A DNA stretch of 50,357 nt from an uncultured Clostridia bacterium (lineage in GTDB: Bacteria > Bacillota > Clostridia > TANB77 > CAG-508), in contig CAKPGM010000013.1 in NCBI GenBank assembly GCA_934154805.1, forward strand, positions 1 to 50,357. Reading direction: 5' to 3'. Both the position numbers and the translations under genes were made by a program. Under the pieces are notes generated by a model that was not told the DNA's origin, ran no database searches, and was given only the letters and a program-made list of their open reading frames with translations. Below, in pieces: positions 34,505-43,134 of this stretch (positions are counted from its first letter, which is position 1; every line of letters begins with the position of its first letter).

Positions 34505-35977
34505 TTACATTTCTCCTTTGATTATTTTGTTTACTATTATTCTTTCATCAAAAGGATGTGTTTCTCCTTTGATTTCTTGATATGGCTCATGTCCTTTTCC
34601 TGCTAGAACAATTATATCTTTTTTACTAGCCATATTTATTGCATATCTGATAGCTTCAACTCTATCTACTATACATATATATTTTCCTTTTGTCTTTTTA
34701 ATTCCTTCTTCTATTTGATTAACTATTTCTTGAGGTTCTTCATCTCTTGGGTTATCAGAAGTTATTATAGTAAAATCTGCTATTTTTCCTGATATCTCGC
34801 CCATTATAGGTCTTTTACCAGAATCTCTATTTCCACCACATCCAAATACAGAAATTACTCTACCTCTTGTATAAGCTTTTACTGCACTTAGGATATTTTG
34901 TAAGCTTTCTGGTGAATGTGCATAATCTATCATTATAGTTAATTCTTTGCTATTGTTTACAAGTTCAGATCTTCCTGGAACTCTTACTTCTAGTAATGCA
35001 TCTTTTATAGCTTCTGTCGAGCAACCTAATTTTGTTGCCACACTAATTGCAGCTAGACTATTGTAAACACTAAATCTTCCTGGTATTCCTACCTTAATTC
35101 TTTCATTTCTTTCTCCAATTTTAGCTCTAAAATCAACATATGAATTTGTAATTGTGATGTCTTTTGCTAATAAATCGCAAGTATTATCTATTCCATATGT
35201 CTTTATATCGCATTCTGGTACTAATTTTGGTATTTTGCAAGCTTGAATGTCATCAGCATTTACAAAACCCGTTTTACACATTTTAAATAATTTAAGTTTA
35301 GAATTAAAATAATCCTCCATATTTGGATGCTCTTTTGGACTTATGTGGTCCTCAGAGAAGTTTGTAAATACTGCTATATCAAAGTTGCATCCAGCAACTC
35401 TATGTAATTTTAAACTTTGAGATGATACTTCCATAACAACTGCTTTACAGCCTTCTTCTGCCATTTTTGCAAAATTTCTTTGTAGTTCTATACTTTCTGG
35501 TGTTGTTCTAGAATTATCTTTTAATTTATTTTCACCTATATATGTAGCAATTGTCCCAATTAACCCTGCTTTTATTCCTTGCTTTTGTAATATTTCTTTT
35601 ATCATAAAAGTTGTTGTTGTTTTTCCTTTTGTTCCTGTTACTCCGATTAATTTGAATTTACGAGATGGATTGTCATAGAAGTTACAAGCGCAAATAGCCA
35701 TCGCATATCTTGCATCTGGAACTACTATTAATGTAACGTCTGATGGTATATTTAGACTTTTTAAGTCTGTTGTTTCATCAACTAATATTACTTTTGCTCC
35801 TTTTTCTATTGCAGATGGTATAAACTGAACTCCATCTGTCGAAAATCCTTTAATTGCAAAAAACATGCTTCCTTCTACTATGTTTCTTGAATCATTTTCT
35901 ATTGTTGTTACTTCTCTATCAATTTCTCCTTTTGCTTTAATATTTTCTAGTCCTACTAGTATTTGTTTTAAATTCAT
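34505..35977 (-). CDS. murE: UDP-MurNAc-L-Ala-D-Glu:meso-diaminopimelate ligase
   Basis: This 490-aa cytoplasmic Mur ligase has the ATP site GVTGTKGKTTTTFMI and the substrate motif TTPESIELQRNF. The signature TSDNPRDEEP contains DNPR, typical of meso-diaminopimelate-adding enzymes and not of lysine-adding ones. It therefore predicts mDAP peptidoglycan. It begins a murE-mraY-ftsW-murG unit with its own promoter, downstream of a foreign block in the dcw cluster. RBS GGAGGGAA. Confidence 0.96.
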   Translation of the reverse strand: MNLKQILVGLENIKAKGEIDREVTTIENDSRNIVEGSMFFAIKGFSTDGVQFIPSAIEKGAKVILVDETTDLKSLNIPSDVTLIVVPDARYAMAICACNFYDNPSRKFKLIGVTGTKGKTTTTFMIKEILQKQGIKAGLIGTIATYIGENKLKDNSRTTPESIELQRNFAKMAEEGCKAVVMEVSSQSLKLHRVAGCNFDIAVFTNFSEDHISPKEHPNMEDYFNSKLKLFKMCKTGFVNADDIQACKIPKLVPECDIKTYGIDNTCDLLAKDITITNSYVDFRAKIGERNERIKVGIPGRFSVYNSLAAISVATKLGCSTEAIKDALLEVRVPGRSELVNNSKELTIMIDYAHSPESLQNILSAVKAYTRGRVISVFGCGGNRDSGKRPIMGEISGKIADFTIITSDNPRDEEPQEIVNQIEEGIKKTKGKYICIVDRVEAIRYAINMASKKDIIVLAGKGHEPYQEIKGETHPFDERIIVNKIIKGEM

Positions 35978-36021
35978 AATTTATTTTCCCTCCACGCTTT
36001 TTAAGCTGGTATTATTGTTTT

Positions 36022-36049
36022 AACATATAGCAATTGCTATCATCGTCAA
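36022..36049 (-). promoter_or_regulatory. murE promoter with a palindrome in the spacer
   Basis: TTGACG, 16 bp, TATGTT on the minus strand. A perfect 14-bp palindrome ATAGCAATTGCTAT (36027-36040) fills most of the spacer, an obvious candidate operator. Confidence 0.5.
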
Positions 36050-36203
36050 TTTGTCTTTTATATTATATAATTAAAAAATGATTTTGTATAGAGTTTTACA
36101 AATTTTTTTAACTTTTAGTCTAGTAATGATATATTCCTTTTTATATACTATTATTTGTTTTACGTTTTATTCTTAATTTATTAGATTTCACTACAATAAA
36201 AAA

Positions 36204-36230
36204 CAGATTAGACTAAGAATGTCTAATCTG
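36204..36230 (-). terminator. Terminator of the VWA/SBP-TelA operon
   Basis: CAGATTAGAC / GTCTAATCTG, perfect 10-bp stem and 7-nt loop, with TTTTTT following on the minus strand. It lies 8 bp after telA and separates the accessory block from murE. Confidence 0.9.
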
Positions 36231-36237
36231 ATAATTT

Positions 36238-37389
36238 TTATTGTTCTGTTCTTATTTCTAATAATTTCTCTTTTAATTGTCCTTCTATATTTTGTAATTC
36301 CACTTCTGCTTCTTTTCTCTTCTCTCTTCCAGCTTCGTGAATTGCAATTAGTTGATCTAATGTGTCTATAATATCTTGATTTGTTTTTTGAAGTGTTTCT
36401 ACATCTACTATAGCTCTTTCTGATTCTTGTGCTATCTCTATTGTTCCTTGTTTTAATGTTTCACTGTTTTTCTTTAGCATTTCATTTGTCATATCTGTTA
36501 CAGCTTTTTGAGCATCCAATGCTGATTTAGCATGTGTTATTCCTAAAGCTATAACAATTTGATTCTTCCAAAGTGGAATTGTGTTTATTAAAGAGCTTTG
36601 TATTTTTTCAACTAATTCGCTATCATTATTTTGTATTAATCTAATTTGTGGCGCCATTTGAATTGATATTATTCTTGTAGTTTTTAAATCATATAATTTC
36701 TTTTCAAATCTGTTTATTGTTGCTGCCATATCATTAACTGCTTGTACATCAGTTTGATCATTGCTTTCTTGTGCAACTCTTTGTAATTCTGGTAAAACAG
36801 TTTCTTTTAGTTCTTGTATTTTTCTTTCACCTGCGATTATATATAATGATAATTGTTTAAAATATTCTAAGTTTTTCTCATACATAGAATCATATACAGC
36901 TATATCTTTTAACATTTGAAGTTTGTGACCTTCTAATTGTTTTTCTATTTTACCTATATTTCCCTCTACTTTGTTATATCTTGCTATTAATTTTTCTAAT
37001 TCTTTTTTTGCTGAATGGAATAATTTTGCAATTCCTGTGTATTCTTTTCTTGGAATATCGCTATCAAATTGTTTGATTTCTACTACTAAATCTGATAATA
37101 AATCTCCAACTTCTCCTGTGCTTCTTGTTTTTACATTATCTAATACTGAATCTGAAAATTTTGATATATTATTTTGTGCAGAAGCTCCATATTGCAATAT
37201 TTCTGTTGTATTTTTAGGATCTATTTTAGCAACAAATTCGTCTATTGCTTTCTTTTCTTCTTCTGGTAGTTCATTGTAGTTTAATGATTTCTCTACCTCT
37301 TCTTCTGTAACTTTTTTCTCCTGGATTAAACTGTTTTCAACTTTGCTTGTATCAATATTTGATACCACTTTTAGTTCTAAATTTTCCAT
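36238..37389 (-). CDS. telA: TelA/KlaA-family toxic anion resistance protein
   Basis: This 383-aa soluble, almost wholly helical protein has several coiled-coil stretches (for example about 130-230 and 290-383). Family-typical segments are RTSGEVGDLLSDLV-like RSTGEVGDLL, MAPQIRLIQNNDSELVEKIQSS, and TIPLWKNQIVIALGI followed by the AL.AQKAV.D.TNEML helix. The family was named for tellurite resistance, but its biochemical role is unsettled; it often occurs with XpaC, as it does here two genes upstream. Start 37389 has AAGGAG 9 nt upstream, whereas 37419 has no clear site. It is the last gene of the operon. Membrane-stress or envelope scaffold function is inference. Confidence 0.9.
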   Translation of the reverse strand: MENLELKVVSNIDTSKVENSLIQEKKVTEEEVEKSLNYNELPEEEKKAIDEFVAKIDPKNTTEILQYGASAQNNISKFSDSVLDNVKTRSTGEVGDLLSDLVVEIKQFDSDIPRKEYTGIAKLFHSAKKELEKLIARYNKVEGNIGKIEKQLEGHKLQMLKDIAVYDSMYEKNLEYFKQLSLYIIAGERKIQELKETVLPELQRVAQESNDQTDVQAVNDMAATINRFEKKLYDLKTTRIISIQMAPQIRLIQNNDSELVEKIQSSLINTIPLWKNQIVIALGITHAKSALDAQKAVTDMTNEMLKKNSETLKQGTIEIAQESERAIVDVETLQKTNQDIIDTLDQLIAIHEAGREKRKEAEVELQNIEGQLKEKLLEIRTEQ

Positions 37390-37438
37390 ATTAAATTTCT
37401 CCTTTTTATTCTTTCTCAATTATGGCTTGAGATTGCCA

Positions 37439-38566
37439 TTATTGACCTAAATATGAAATCATTTCATCATACATTTTCATTTTTAAACTTGATACTGTGC
37501 TTGTTATGCTTTGTGGAATTCCTGAAACATTTACTTTTGTTACATCATAGTTTCCACCAGTAATACCTGTTCTAAATCCGTATCTTGACCATGCGATTTG
37601 TCCAATATCTTTATCTTCAAATGCTTTAAAGAATTCATTTCCCGTTTCATTAAATGTTGCTATACAATGTGAATTCCATATTGTAGGAGTTGGGTATAGT
37701 ATTCTAATTTTATCCTTTACTTGTTCCCATCCATCAGGATTCGAGTTTGCAAAATCTATTACACTTTTTTCATAGTCGACTATCATTGGTTTTCCACCAA
37801 CTCCTGTCTTTAAGTATAATTCAAACAAATCCGCCGGAGTATTATTCATATACCCTGATTTTATATAAAATTCTTTCAAATTCTGTAAGTTTGCTTGTAA
37901 ATTTTCCTCTGTTACAGTTCCGCCACACATTATTGATAATAATAAACCATAATATGTTGCTCCTGGTGATGATGTAACTGGGTCTGTTGAGTCTATGTTT
38001 ATAGTTCCATATAACATATCTACTCCTATATCAGACCATTTCTTTCCTTTTAATATATAAGATATTAATTTGTTCATATCTGTTATATAATAAACATTAT
38101 CTTTTTGTGTTACTATATTTTCTTTTATTAAAGCATCTACTACTATATCCCAGCTATAAATAACTATTGGAGTATTTAATGTAAGACCTCCTTCTAATAC
38201 TCTATCCCTTTGAGCTTCTCCTTTTGATGTATCTGCGCTTACTTTAAAATAATCGTAGAATCTTTGGTCAGAGCAAAACATTGCATCATATTTGCCTCCA
38301 TTTTTTCTAACTAATGGATCTTTTACAATCTTTCCATTGCTCCAAGAATCATATGTTACTTTTAGTCCATATTTTTCTTTCATTATATTATTTACTTCTT
38401 CGTCTGCTAAGAAGTTTTCTTTTCCGCCCCCTGTAGCAACAAATACTTGCTTTAGATTACTATCCACTAGTGCATCTTTGTTGTTTAATGTTGTTGCAAC
38501 TACTATTATAATTATTAGAACCACTAATATTGCAAATCCTAAAAAAGCTTGTTTTTTTCTGTCCAT
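37439..38566 (-). CDS. Membrane-anchored periplasmic-binding-protein-like protein
   Basis: This 375-aa protein has a single N-terminal membrane helix (about 8-28) with no lipobox Cys, so it is held by a signal anchor. The rest resembles type 2 solute-binding proteins: VFVATGGGKENFLADEEVNN at the start of lobe 1, YDAMFCSDQRF, TPIVIYSWDIVVDAL and a hinge-like SSPGATYYGLLL. No permease or ATPase gene is nearby, so transport is unlikely; ligand sensing or scaffolding is more plausible. It starts 2 nt before the end of the spacing from xpaC (RBS AGGAGGTG) and is clearly co-translated with it. Ligand unknown. Confidence 0.75.
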   Translation of the reverse strand: MDRKKQAFLGFAILVVLIIIIVVATTLNNKDALVDSNLKQVFVATGGGKENFLADEEVNNIMKEKYGLKVTYDSWSNGKIVKDPLVRKNGGKYDAMFCSDQRFYDYFKVSADTSKGEAQRDRVLEGGLTLNTPIVIYSWDIVVDALIKENIVTQKDNVYYITDMNKLISYILKGKKWSDIGVDMLYGTINIDSTDPVTSSPGATYYGLLLSIMCGGTVTEENLQANLQNLKEFYIKSGYMNNTPADLFELYLKTGVGGKPMIVDYEKSVIDFANSNPDGWEQVKDKIRILYPTPTIWNSHCIATFNETGNEFFKAFEDKDIGQIAWSRYGFRTGITGGNYDVTKVNVSGIPQSITSTVSSLKMKMYDEMISYLGQ

Positions 38567-38568
38567 TA

Positions 38569-39201
38569 TTACACCTCCTTATCTTTCTTTTCTATATTAA
38601 AATCTATCTCATCCAAAAATCCATCCGACTTTAGCATCGATTCAAAAACTTTTAATTCAGCATCTGTATCAACCATTTCTGTCTGATATATGTTACTTAA
38701 CTGTTCTTCAAAAGCTGCCTTGATTTTTGCAATCATATCTTCAACTGATGACATAAATTTTTTGCTATCTTTTGTATTTAATCTTTGATTTTCTATTTCA
38801 TCATATCTTTCTAATATTTTCATTGTTACCGGTAAATAGTAATTTAAGAAATTTCTAACCTTCTTTATCTTTTCTGGTTTCTTTTCTACAGTTTCAATAA
38901 TCTTATTTGTTGTACCAACTATAGACTTTACATTTTGTACCAATTGAGGACTCTCTAATTGTTTAGAAATATTTTGCATTTTTATTGTTAACTCTTTTGC
39001 TTTCTTTATAGCAATTCTATCTTCCATTTCAAAATTGTCAGATATGTCGATTTTTTTCTTATCTCTGAATATTAGTATTCCAGCTCCATATGCAGCAACC
39101 CCTATTGCAGCAGATGGTAACGCAGCTAGTCCGCATGCCAAATATGGCACTGCAAAAAATGTTCCTCCTAGTAAACAAGAATAAATATATTCCTTTTTCA
39201 A
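38569..39201 (-). CDS. XpaC-like protein (5-bromo-4-chloroindolyl phosphate hydrolysis family)
   Basis: This 210-aa protein starts at a TTG with RBS GAGGAGGAA. Two short hydrophobic segments lie at about 8-45 (LLGGTFFAVPYLACGLAALPSAAIG...). A helical cytoplasmic part follows, with VRNFLNYYLPVTMKILERYDEIE, the XpaC signature region, and MIAKIKAAFEEQLSNIYQ. The family name comes from a B. subtilis phenotype and its true function is unknown. XpaC and TelA genes are often neighbours, which supports a joint membrane-associated complex here. Confidence 0.8.
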   Translation of the reverse strand: MKKEYIYSCLLGGTFFAVPYLACGLAALPSAAIGVAAYGAGILIFRDKKKIDISDNFEMEDRIAIKKAKELTIKMQNISKQLESPQLVQNVKSIVGTTNKIIETVEKKPEKIKKVRNFLNYYLPVTMKILERYDEIENQRLNTKDSKKFMSSVEDMIAKIKAAFEEQLSNIYQTEMVDTDAELKVFESMLKSDGFLDEIDFNIEKKDKEV

Positions 39202-39214
39202 TTTTGTTCCTCCT

Positions 39215-40813
39215 CTAATTGTAGCTTCTAACTTTTTTAAATGCTTCTAGTAAATTAGTTCTTCCATCAAATACCTTTGCATTACTTAGCTTTGCTATAT
39301 CATCCAATTGGCTTGCCGAAGCACTTCCAAACATTATACTATATATTGGTATATCTCTTTTTATATCATTGTAAGTTTTTCTTACATCGTATAAATTTCC
39401 TTTATTTGATAGTCCATCTGTCATCAATATTATAGAAACATTATACTGGTCAACATCTTCTGTTTTTAGTATATTTAGCGCTTCTGTTGTTGCTAAATAT
39501 ATATTAGTCATTCCTGTTGGTTTTTCATTTTCTATATTCTCAATCAATTGTTGTGTTTGTACTCCATCTGATATATTCCAGCTGTTTATTATGCTTTGAT
39601 TAAATGTTATGACTGATATTTTATCTTTGCTTGAGAACTGAAGCATATTCTTTGAAGCTTCCTCTTCTGTTAATATATATTTCATTGCTGAAACTAATTG
39701 TTTTTCTCCATCTCCAGACATGCTTCCCGAGTAATCTAAACAAAATACAGTATGCGTTGGTTTTCTTAACTCTGATTGATATAAAGCTAGTGCTTTCTTT
39801 ATCACTGCTGTGCTTGGATATTTTACAGGAACCAGATATTTAGTTGTGTCTATTCCCCAATTTGGATTAAATATCGTTTTATCTGCATTAGGATTAACTC
39901 CTCCATACCAAACTCTTCTACCTGTTTTTAATAATTCCTGTTGTCCTTCTTCACTTAAAACATAAGCCTGCAACTTTTCGAATATTGCTAATTTATCTTT
40001 GTCAGAATTATCAATATATGCTAGTGGAGAATCAGATATTGATACACCATCTTTTGCATACACTATATACAATGGTTCTCTTCCTTGTTCTTCTAATTTT
40101 TTGTTTATGTTTATAATTGAAGTTTCATATGTTACAACCGCTTCATAATCACCTTTTATAAACATTTCCTCCAAAAATTCTTCACTTCCAGATGATCTTG
40201 TCACCCCTGAAAATAAACTTTTTACATTTTCCTTTAACTCTTCATTCTCTAAATCTTCTACTTTTAAGATTTCTGGATTACCAGCAAGAGTTGTTAAAAA
40301 TCCCAGATAAGCTGTAGCTCCAGTGTTTGTTTGTGTTGCAGATGACATGCTAAATTTCAATTTTCCATTTTGTATCTCTGTTAATATATCTTTTGTGCTT
40401 ACTTCTTTATCTACAAAACCTAGCTCTTTTGCTTTTGATTTCTTTATTCCAAATACTACTGGATTTATACTTGTCGATTTCGAATTCTTTACTGACACTG
40501 TTTTGTCTAACATATATAACCAGATCGAATTAGATGTCCAAACTGCATCATATTGTTCTTTGCTGTTTAGCTTGTCCATTATATCAATTGTTCCGGCATA
40601 ATCAATACTTAATTTTATGTTGTTTTTTCTTGCAAATTCTTGTAGTGTTTGCTCTAAATCAGTATTTTCAGAACTAGAAATTAATCTAAATGTTTTAGTT
40701 GTAGTTATATTATCATTTGGTTTTACATCATACTTCATCGTTCTTAGGTATGCTAACACCAAAAAAACAATTGCAACTATAATAAGCCACCATATGTCTT
40801 TGTTCTTCTTCAA
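39215..40813 (-). CDS. Membrane-anchored solute-binding-like domain fused to a von Willebrand A domain
   Basis: This 532-aa protein starts at a TTG with AAGGGGG. A signal-anchor helix spans about 7-24 with no lipobox. Residues about 40-325 resemble a solute-binding fold (FRLISSSENTDLEQTL, YDAVWTSNSIWLYML, SSATQTNTGATAYLGFL). Residues about 350-532 are a VWA domain with a complete MIDAS: D360-Y-S362-G-S364, T436 and D466. VWA domains bind metal and partner proteins. The fusion suggests that ligand sensing outside the cell is coupled to protein assembly. It is the first gene of a four-gene operon with xpaC, an SBP-like gene and telA. The role is inferred. Confidence 0.8.
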   Translation of the reverse strand: MKKNKDIWWLIIVAIVFLVLAYLRTMKYDVKPNDNITTTKTFRLISSSENTDLEQTLQEFARKNNIKLSIDYAGTIDIMDKLNSKEQYDAVWTSNSIWLYMLDKTVSVKNSKSTSINPVVFGIKKSKAKELGFVDKEVSTKDILTEIQNGKLKFSMSSATQTNTGATAYLGFLTTLAGNPEILKVEDLENEELKENVKSLFSGVTRSSGSEEFLEEMFIKGDYEAVVTYETSIININKKLEEQGREPLYIVYAKDGVSISDSPLAYIDNSDKDKLAIFEKLQAYVLSEEGQQELLKTGRRVWYGGVNPNADKTIFNPNWGIDTTKYLVPVKYPSTAVIKKALALYQSELRKPTHTVFCLDYSGSMSGDGEKQLVSAMKYILTEEEASKNMLQFSSKDKISVITFNQSIINSWNISDGVQTQQLIENIENEKPTGMTNIYLATTEALNILKTEDVDQYNVSIILMTDGLSNKGNLYDVRKTYNDIKRDIPIYSIMFGSASASQLDDIAKLSNAKVFDGRTNLLEAFKKVRSYN

Positions 40814-40882
40814 CTTTCTCCCCCTTTCTCAAGAAATAAAATGTTTTAATCTTTACGATTTTTATTTCTTATTATTACACGT

Positions 40883-40911
40883 ATTATATCATTATCAAAA
40901 TATTTTTGTAA
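40883..40911 (-). promoter_or_regulatory. Promoter of the VWA/SBP-TelA operon
   Basis: TTACAA, 17 bp, TATAAT on the minus strand, about 70 bp upstream of the TTG start. Confidence 0.5.
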
Positions 40912-40936
40912 ATATTTATTGTATTCTTTATAAAAA

Positions 40937-40970
40937 AAGTACTACTGTAAATTTATTACATATAGTACTT
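40937..40970 (-). terminator. Terminator of the kinase/ParB-fold gene
   Basis: AAGTACTA / TAGTACTT stem with an 18-nt loop, and TTTTTTT following on the minus strand, 11 bp after the stop codon. Confidence 0.75.
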
Positions 40971-40980
40971 CTTTTATAAA

Positions 40981-42204
40981 TTAACGCTCTATTTCTTGTT
41001 TTTCTCTCAATCTTTTTACTAGTTCTGGGTAGATTTTAGCATATGAAAAACTTGCTTTTGGGTCTCCTGTAATCTTTCTTTCAAGATTATCCAGAAATCC
41101 TTCGTGACCATATAGATTTCCCATTCTTGCTGAATCAGCTCTCTGCCTTGCAGTATTGCTATACCATGGAATTTGTTCATCATCTTTAGCTATAACCTCA
41201 TATGGTACTAATTCTTCACCAACATAAGCAGCTCCAAAATTTCTATGATGTCCCTCAATAATATAATTCACTCCGTCAACATTTACTACTTCAATACTGT
41301 TGTCTGGAAAATATCCATTAGTTTTTATACTTTCTACCATTTCTTCAAATGTATATGATGCAGGTCCCAGTGTATCCATTTCTCTTTGTAATGGTACAAA
41401 TATTTCTGGGCTAGCCCAATGTTTAGCATATTCTTCGCCATCTTGATATCTATCTGAACATTCCATTATAATATGTGCAATAGACTCTGGACTTGAATAT
41501 GAAGTATCAATTACTAAATCATAGTTACTCTCATCTGTTAAATCTATTCCATATATCTTCTTATATCTCTCTATTTCTCCAATTTTTCTTTCTTCTCTTT
41601 CTTGCACAGCTTCTTCCACCGAAGAATATTTGTCTTCATTTCCTCTTGTTTTATCTTCAAATAATCTCTTTCCAGCAACCCTTGGATCGGTTGTTAGTCT
41701 AACTGCAAATGAATCCGGAATATTAGCAAAAGCTAATCTAGAATCTATAATCCATGCTTCTTCTGGATGTTGTTCTTTATTTATTTCTATTCCTAACTTT
41801 TTCGTTCCCTCATCTATTATGGCATCAACAATGTGTCTTATATCATCAAAAGCTTCACTGTTGTTTGCATCTTCTATTGTAAAATGCGATAAATCTGTTC
41901 CGTTTTGCATCAATGTTGCCATGGTCTTTGATATTATTTTTCTATATTCCTCTTTTTGAAATAACTCCTTTACTTCTGGTCTTTGCAAAATCTCATCTTT
42001 ATTCTCATTGCTGAAGTTTCTCATCAACTCTATAATAGAATTAAAATATTTTCTAAATTCATTTCCTGTAGAGTGCATATGAATATTTTCTGGTTGATAT
42101 CCTTGTTCAACTAGTTCATGAATAAGTTTTTTTGCTACCGTTCCCTTTCCACTAACAGGTTCTCCAGATAATGTTATAATTTTATTTTTTATTTTTCCCA
42201 TCAT
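40981..42204 (-). CDS. Cytidylate-kinase-like P-loop domain fused to a ParB/sulfiredoxin-fold domain
   Basis: This 407-aa soluble protein starts with a Walker A motif GEPVSGKGT (14-22). The first 240 residues match cytidylate-kinase-like enzymes: WIIDSRLAFANIPDSFAVRLT (150-170), RVAGKRLF, a QEREERKIGEIERYKKIYGID lid region and YDLVIDTS (228-235). From about 262 the sequence changes to a ParB/Srx-type fold with VNYIIEGHHRNFGAAYVGE (312-330), the GxHR-like EGHHR at 317-321, and VPYEVIAKDD. Some ParB-fold proteins hydrolyse nucleotides or phosphorylate small molecules. The fusion suggests a nucleotide- or metabolite-modifying enzyme; the substrate is unknown. ATGs at 42204 and 42201 are adjacent. 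It is monocistronic, with its own promoter and terminator. Confidence 0.75.
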   Translation of the reverse strand: MMGKIKNKIITLSGEPVSGKGTVAKKLIHELVEQGYQPENIHMHSTGNEFRKYFNSIIELMRNFSNENKDEILQRPEVKELFQKEEYRKIISKTMATLMQNGTDLSHFTIEDANNSEAFDDIRHIVDAIIDEGTKKLGIEINKEQHPEEAWIIDSRLAFANIPDSFAVRLTTDPRVAGKRLFEDKTRGNEDKYSSVEEAVQEREERKIGEIERYKKIYGIDLTDESNYDLVIDTSYSSPESIAHIIMECSDRYQDGEEYAKHWASPEIFVPLQREMDTLGPASYTFEEMVESIKTNGYFPDNSIEVVNVDGVNYIIEGHHRNFGAAYVGEELVPYEVIAKDDEQIPWYSNTARQRADSARMGNLYGHEGFLDNLERKITGDPKASFSYAKIYPELVKRLREKQEIER

Positions 42205-42246
42205 TTAACCTTCCTTTATTTCTTTCGAATATACTCAACTAATATT

Positions 42247-42275
42247 ATTTTACAATATAAAAATACTCATGTCAA
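42247..42275 (-). promoter_or_regulatory. Promoter of the kinase/ParB-fold gene
   Basis: Consensus TTGACA, 17 bp, TAAAAT on the minus strand, 43 bp upstream of the start. Confidence 0.7.
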
Positions 42276-42295
42276 ATACTACCAATTTTTAAAAA

Positions 42296-42324
42296 AGTAA
42301 CTAGAAGTCTTGCTTCTAGTTACT
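42296..42324 (-). terminator. Terminator of the GT4-GT2 pair
   Basis: AGTAACTAGAAG / CTTCTAGTTACT, perfect 12-bp stem and 5-nt loop with TTTTTT on the minus strand. The GT2 stop codon lies inside the stem. Confidence 0.9.
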
Positions 42325-43134
42325 CGAACCAAATAAGTCCTGTGATATCATATCTAATCTCTTTTTGCACATTTTTATTTCTTTTTGCATTATTATATCT
42401 ATTTCTTCTGTATATTCATTTTTTCTCATTTCTTCAAAGTCTTTTAGATTTAACACTGTATCTTCTATGTTTTTAAAATTTATTTTCGTTGTCATACTAT
42501 TAGTTCTTCCACTTGTATAATCATGAACCACAAAATCAGCTATTTTATAGCTTTCTGATTTCATTACTCCTTTATAGACAAACAATACATCCTCATAAAA
42601 TCTATGCTCTGGAAATCTAATTCTATTTTTCTCTAGAAATGCTCTATTCCAACATTTACTCCAAGGATTTGGATATTTATCAATGGCAACTTTATATCTT
42701 TTCGTGCAAGTTTCCTCTGTTGGCATTACTAATTCATATCTATCTCCAGTAATCTGAAATCCTAAATATATAACATCAGGTGTATCATTTCCTATTAAGC
42801 AATCTAACTGTTCTAATACATTATCATTAGATAACTTGTCGTCTCCATCCAAAAATACAATGTACTCTCCTGTAGCCACATCTAGCCCAGTATTCCTTGC
42901 TCCTCCTGCTTTTTTATTTTCTTTGTGTTCTATATATTTAATGTTATCGTACTTTTGACATAATTCTAATATTTTTTTGCCTGTATCATCTGTTGAGCAG
43001 TCATTCACCACTATTATTTCTATATTTTGAAATGTCTGAGTTTCTATGCTCTCTAGTGCTCTTTGAATATAATCTTGTATATTATATGCCGCTATTATTA
43101 TACTAAATCTTTTTTGCTTTACTTGCTGGTCCAT
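42316..43134 (-). CDS. GT2-family glycosyltransferase
   Basis: This 272-aa GT-A enzyme has FSIIIAAYNIQDYIQRALES at the N-terminus, IEIIVVNDCSTDDT, GGARNTGLDVATGEYIVFLDGDD with the metal-binding DxD (DGDD) and a FYEDVLFVYKG acceptor region. It adds a sugar from a nucleotide donor to a cell-surface glycan or lipid; donor and acceptor unknown. No membrane helix is obvious. Its start overlaps the end of the GT4 gene by 32 bp, so the two are translationally coupled. Confidence 0.9.
   Translation of the reverse strand: MDQQVKQKRFSIIIAAYNIQDYIQRALESIETQTFQNIEIIVVNDCSTDDTGKKILELCQKYDNIKYIEHKENKKAGGARNTGLDVATGEYIVFLDGDDKLSNDNVLEQLDCLIGNDTPDVIYLGFQITGDRYELVMPTEETCTKRYKVAIDKYPNPWSKCWNRAFLEKNRIRFPEHRFYEDVLFVYKGVMKSESYKIADFVVHDYTSGRTNSMTTKINFKNIEDTVLNLKDFEEMRKNEYTEEIDIIMQKEIKMCKKRLDMISQDLFGSSN

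Noticed and set aside
37439..38566. ABC-transporter solute-binding subunit
   Set aside because: No lipobox and no permease or ATPase gene nearby; the neighbours are xpaC and telA.
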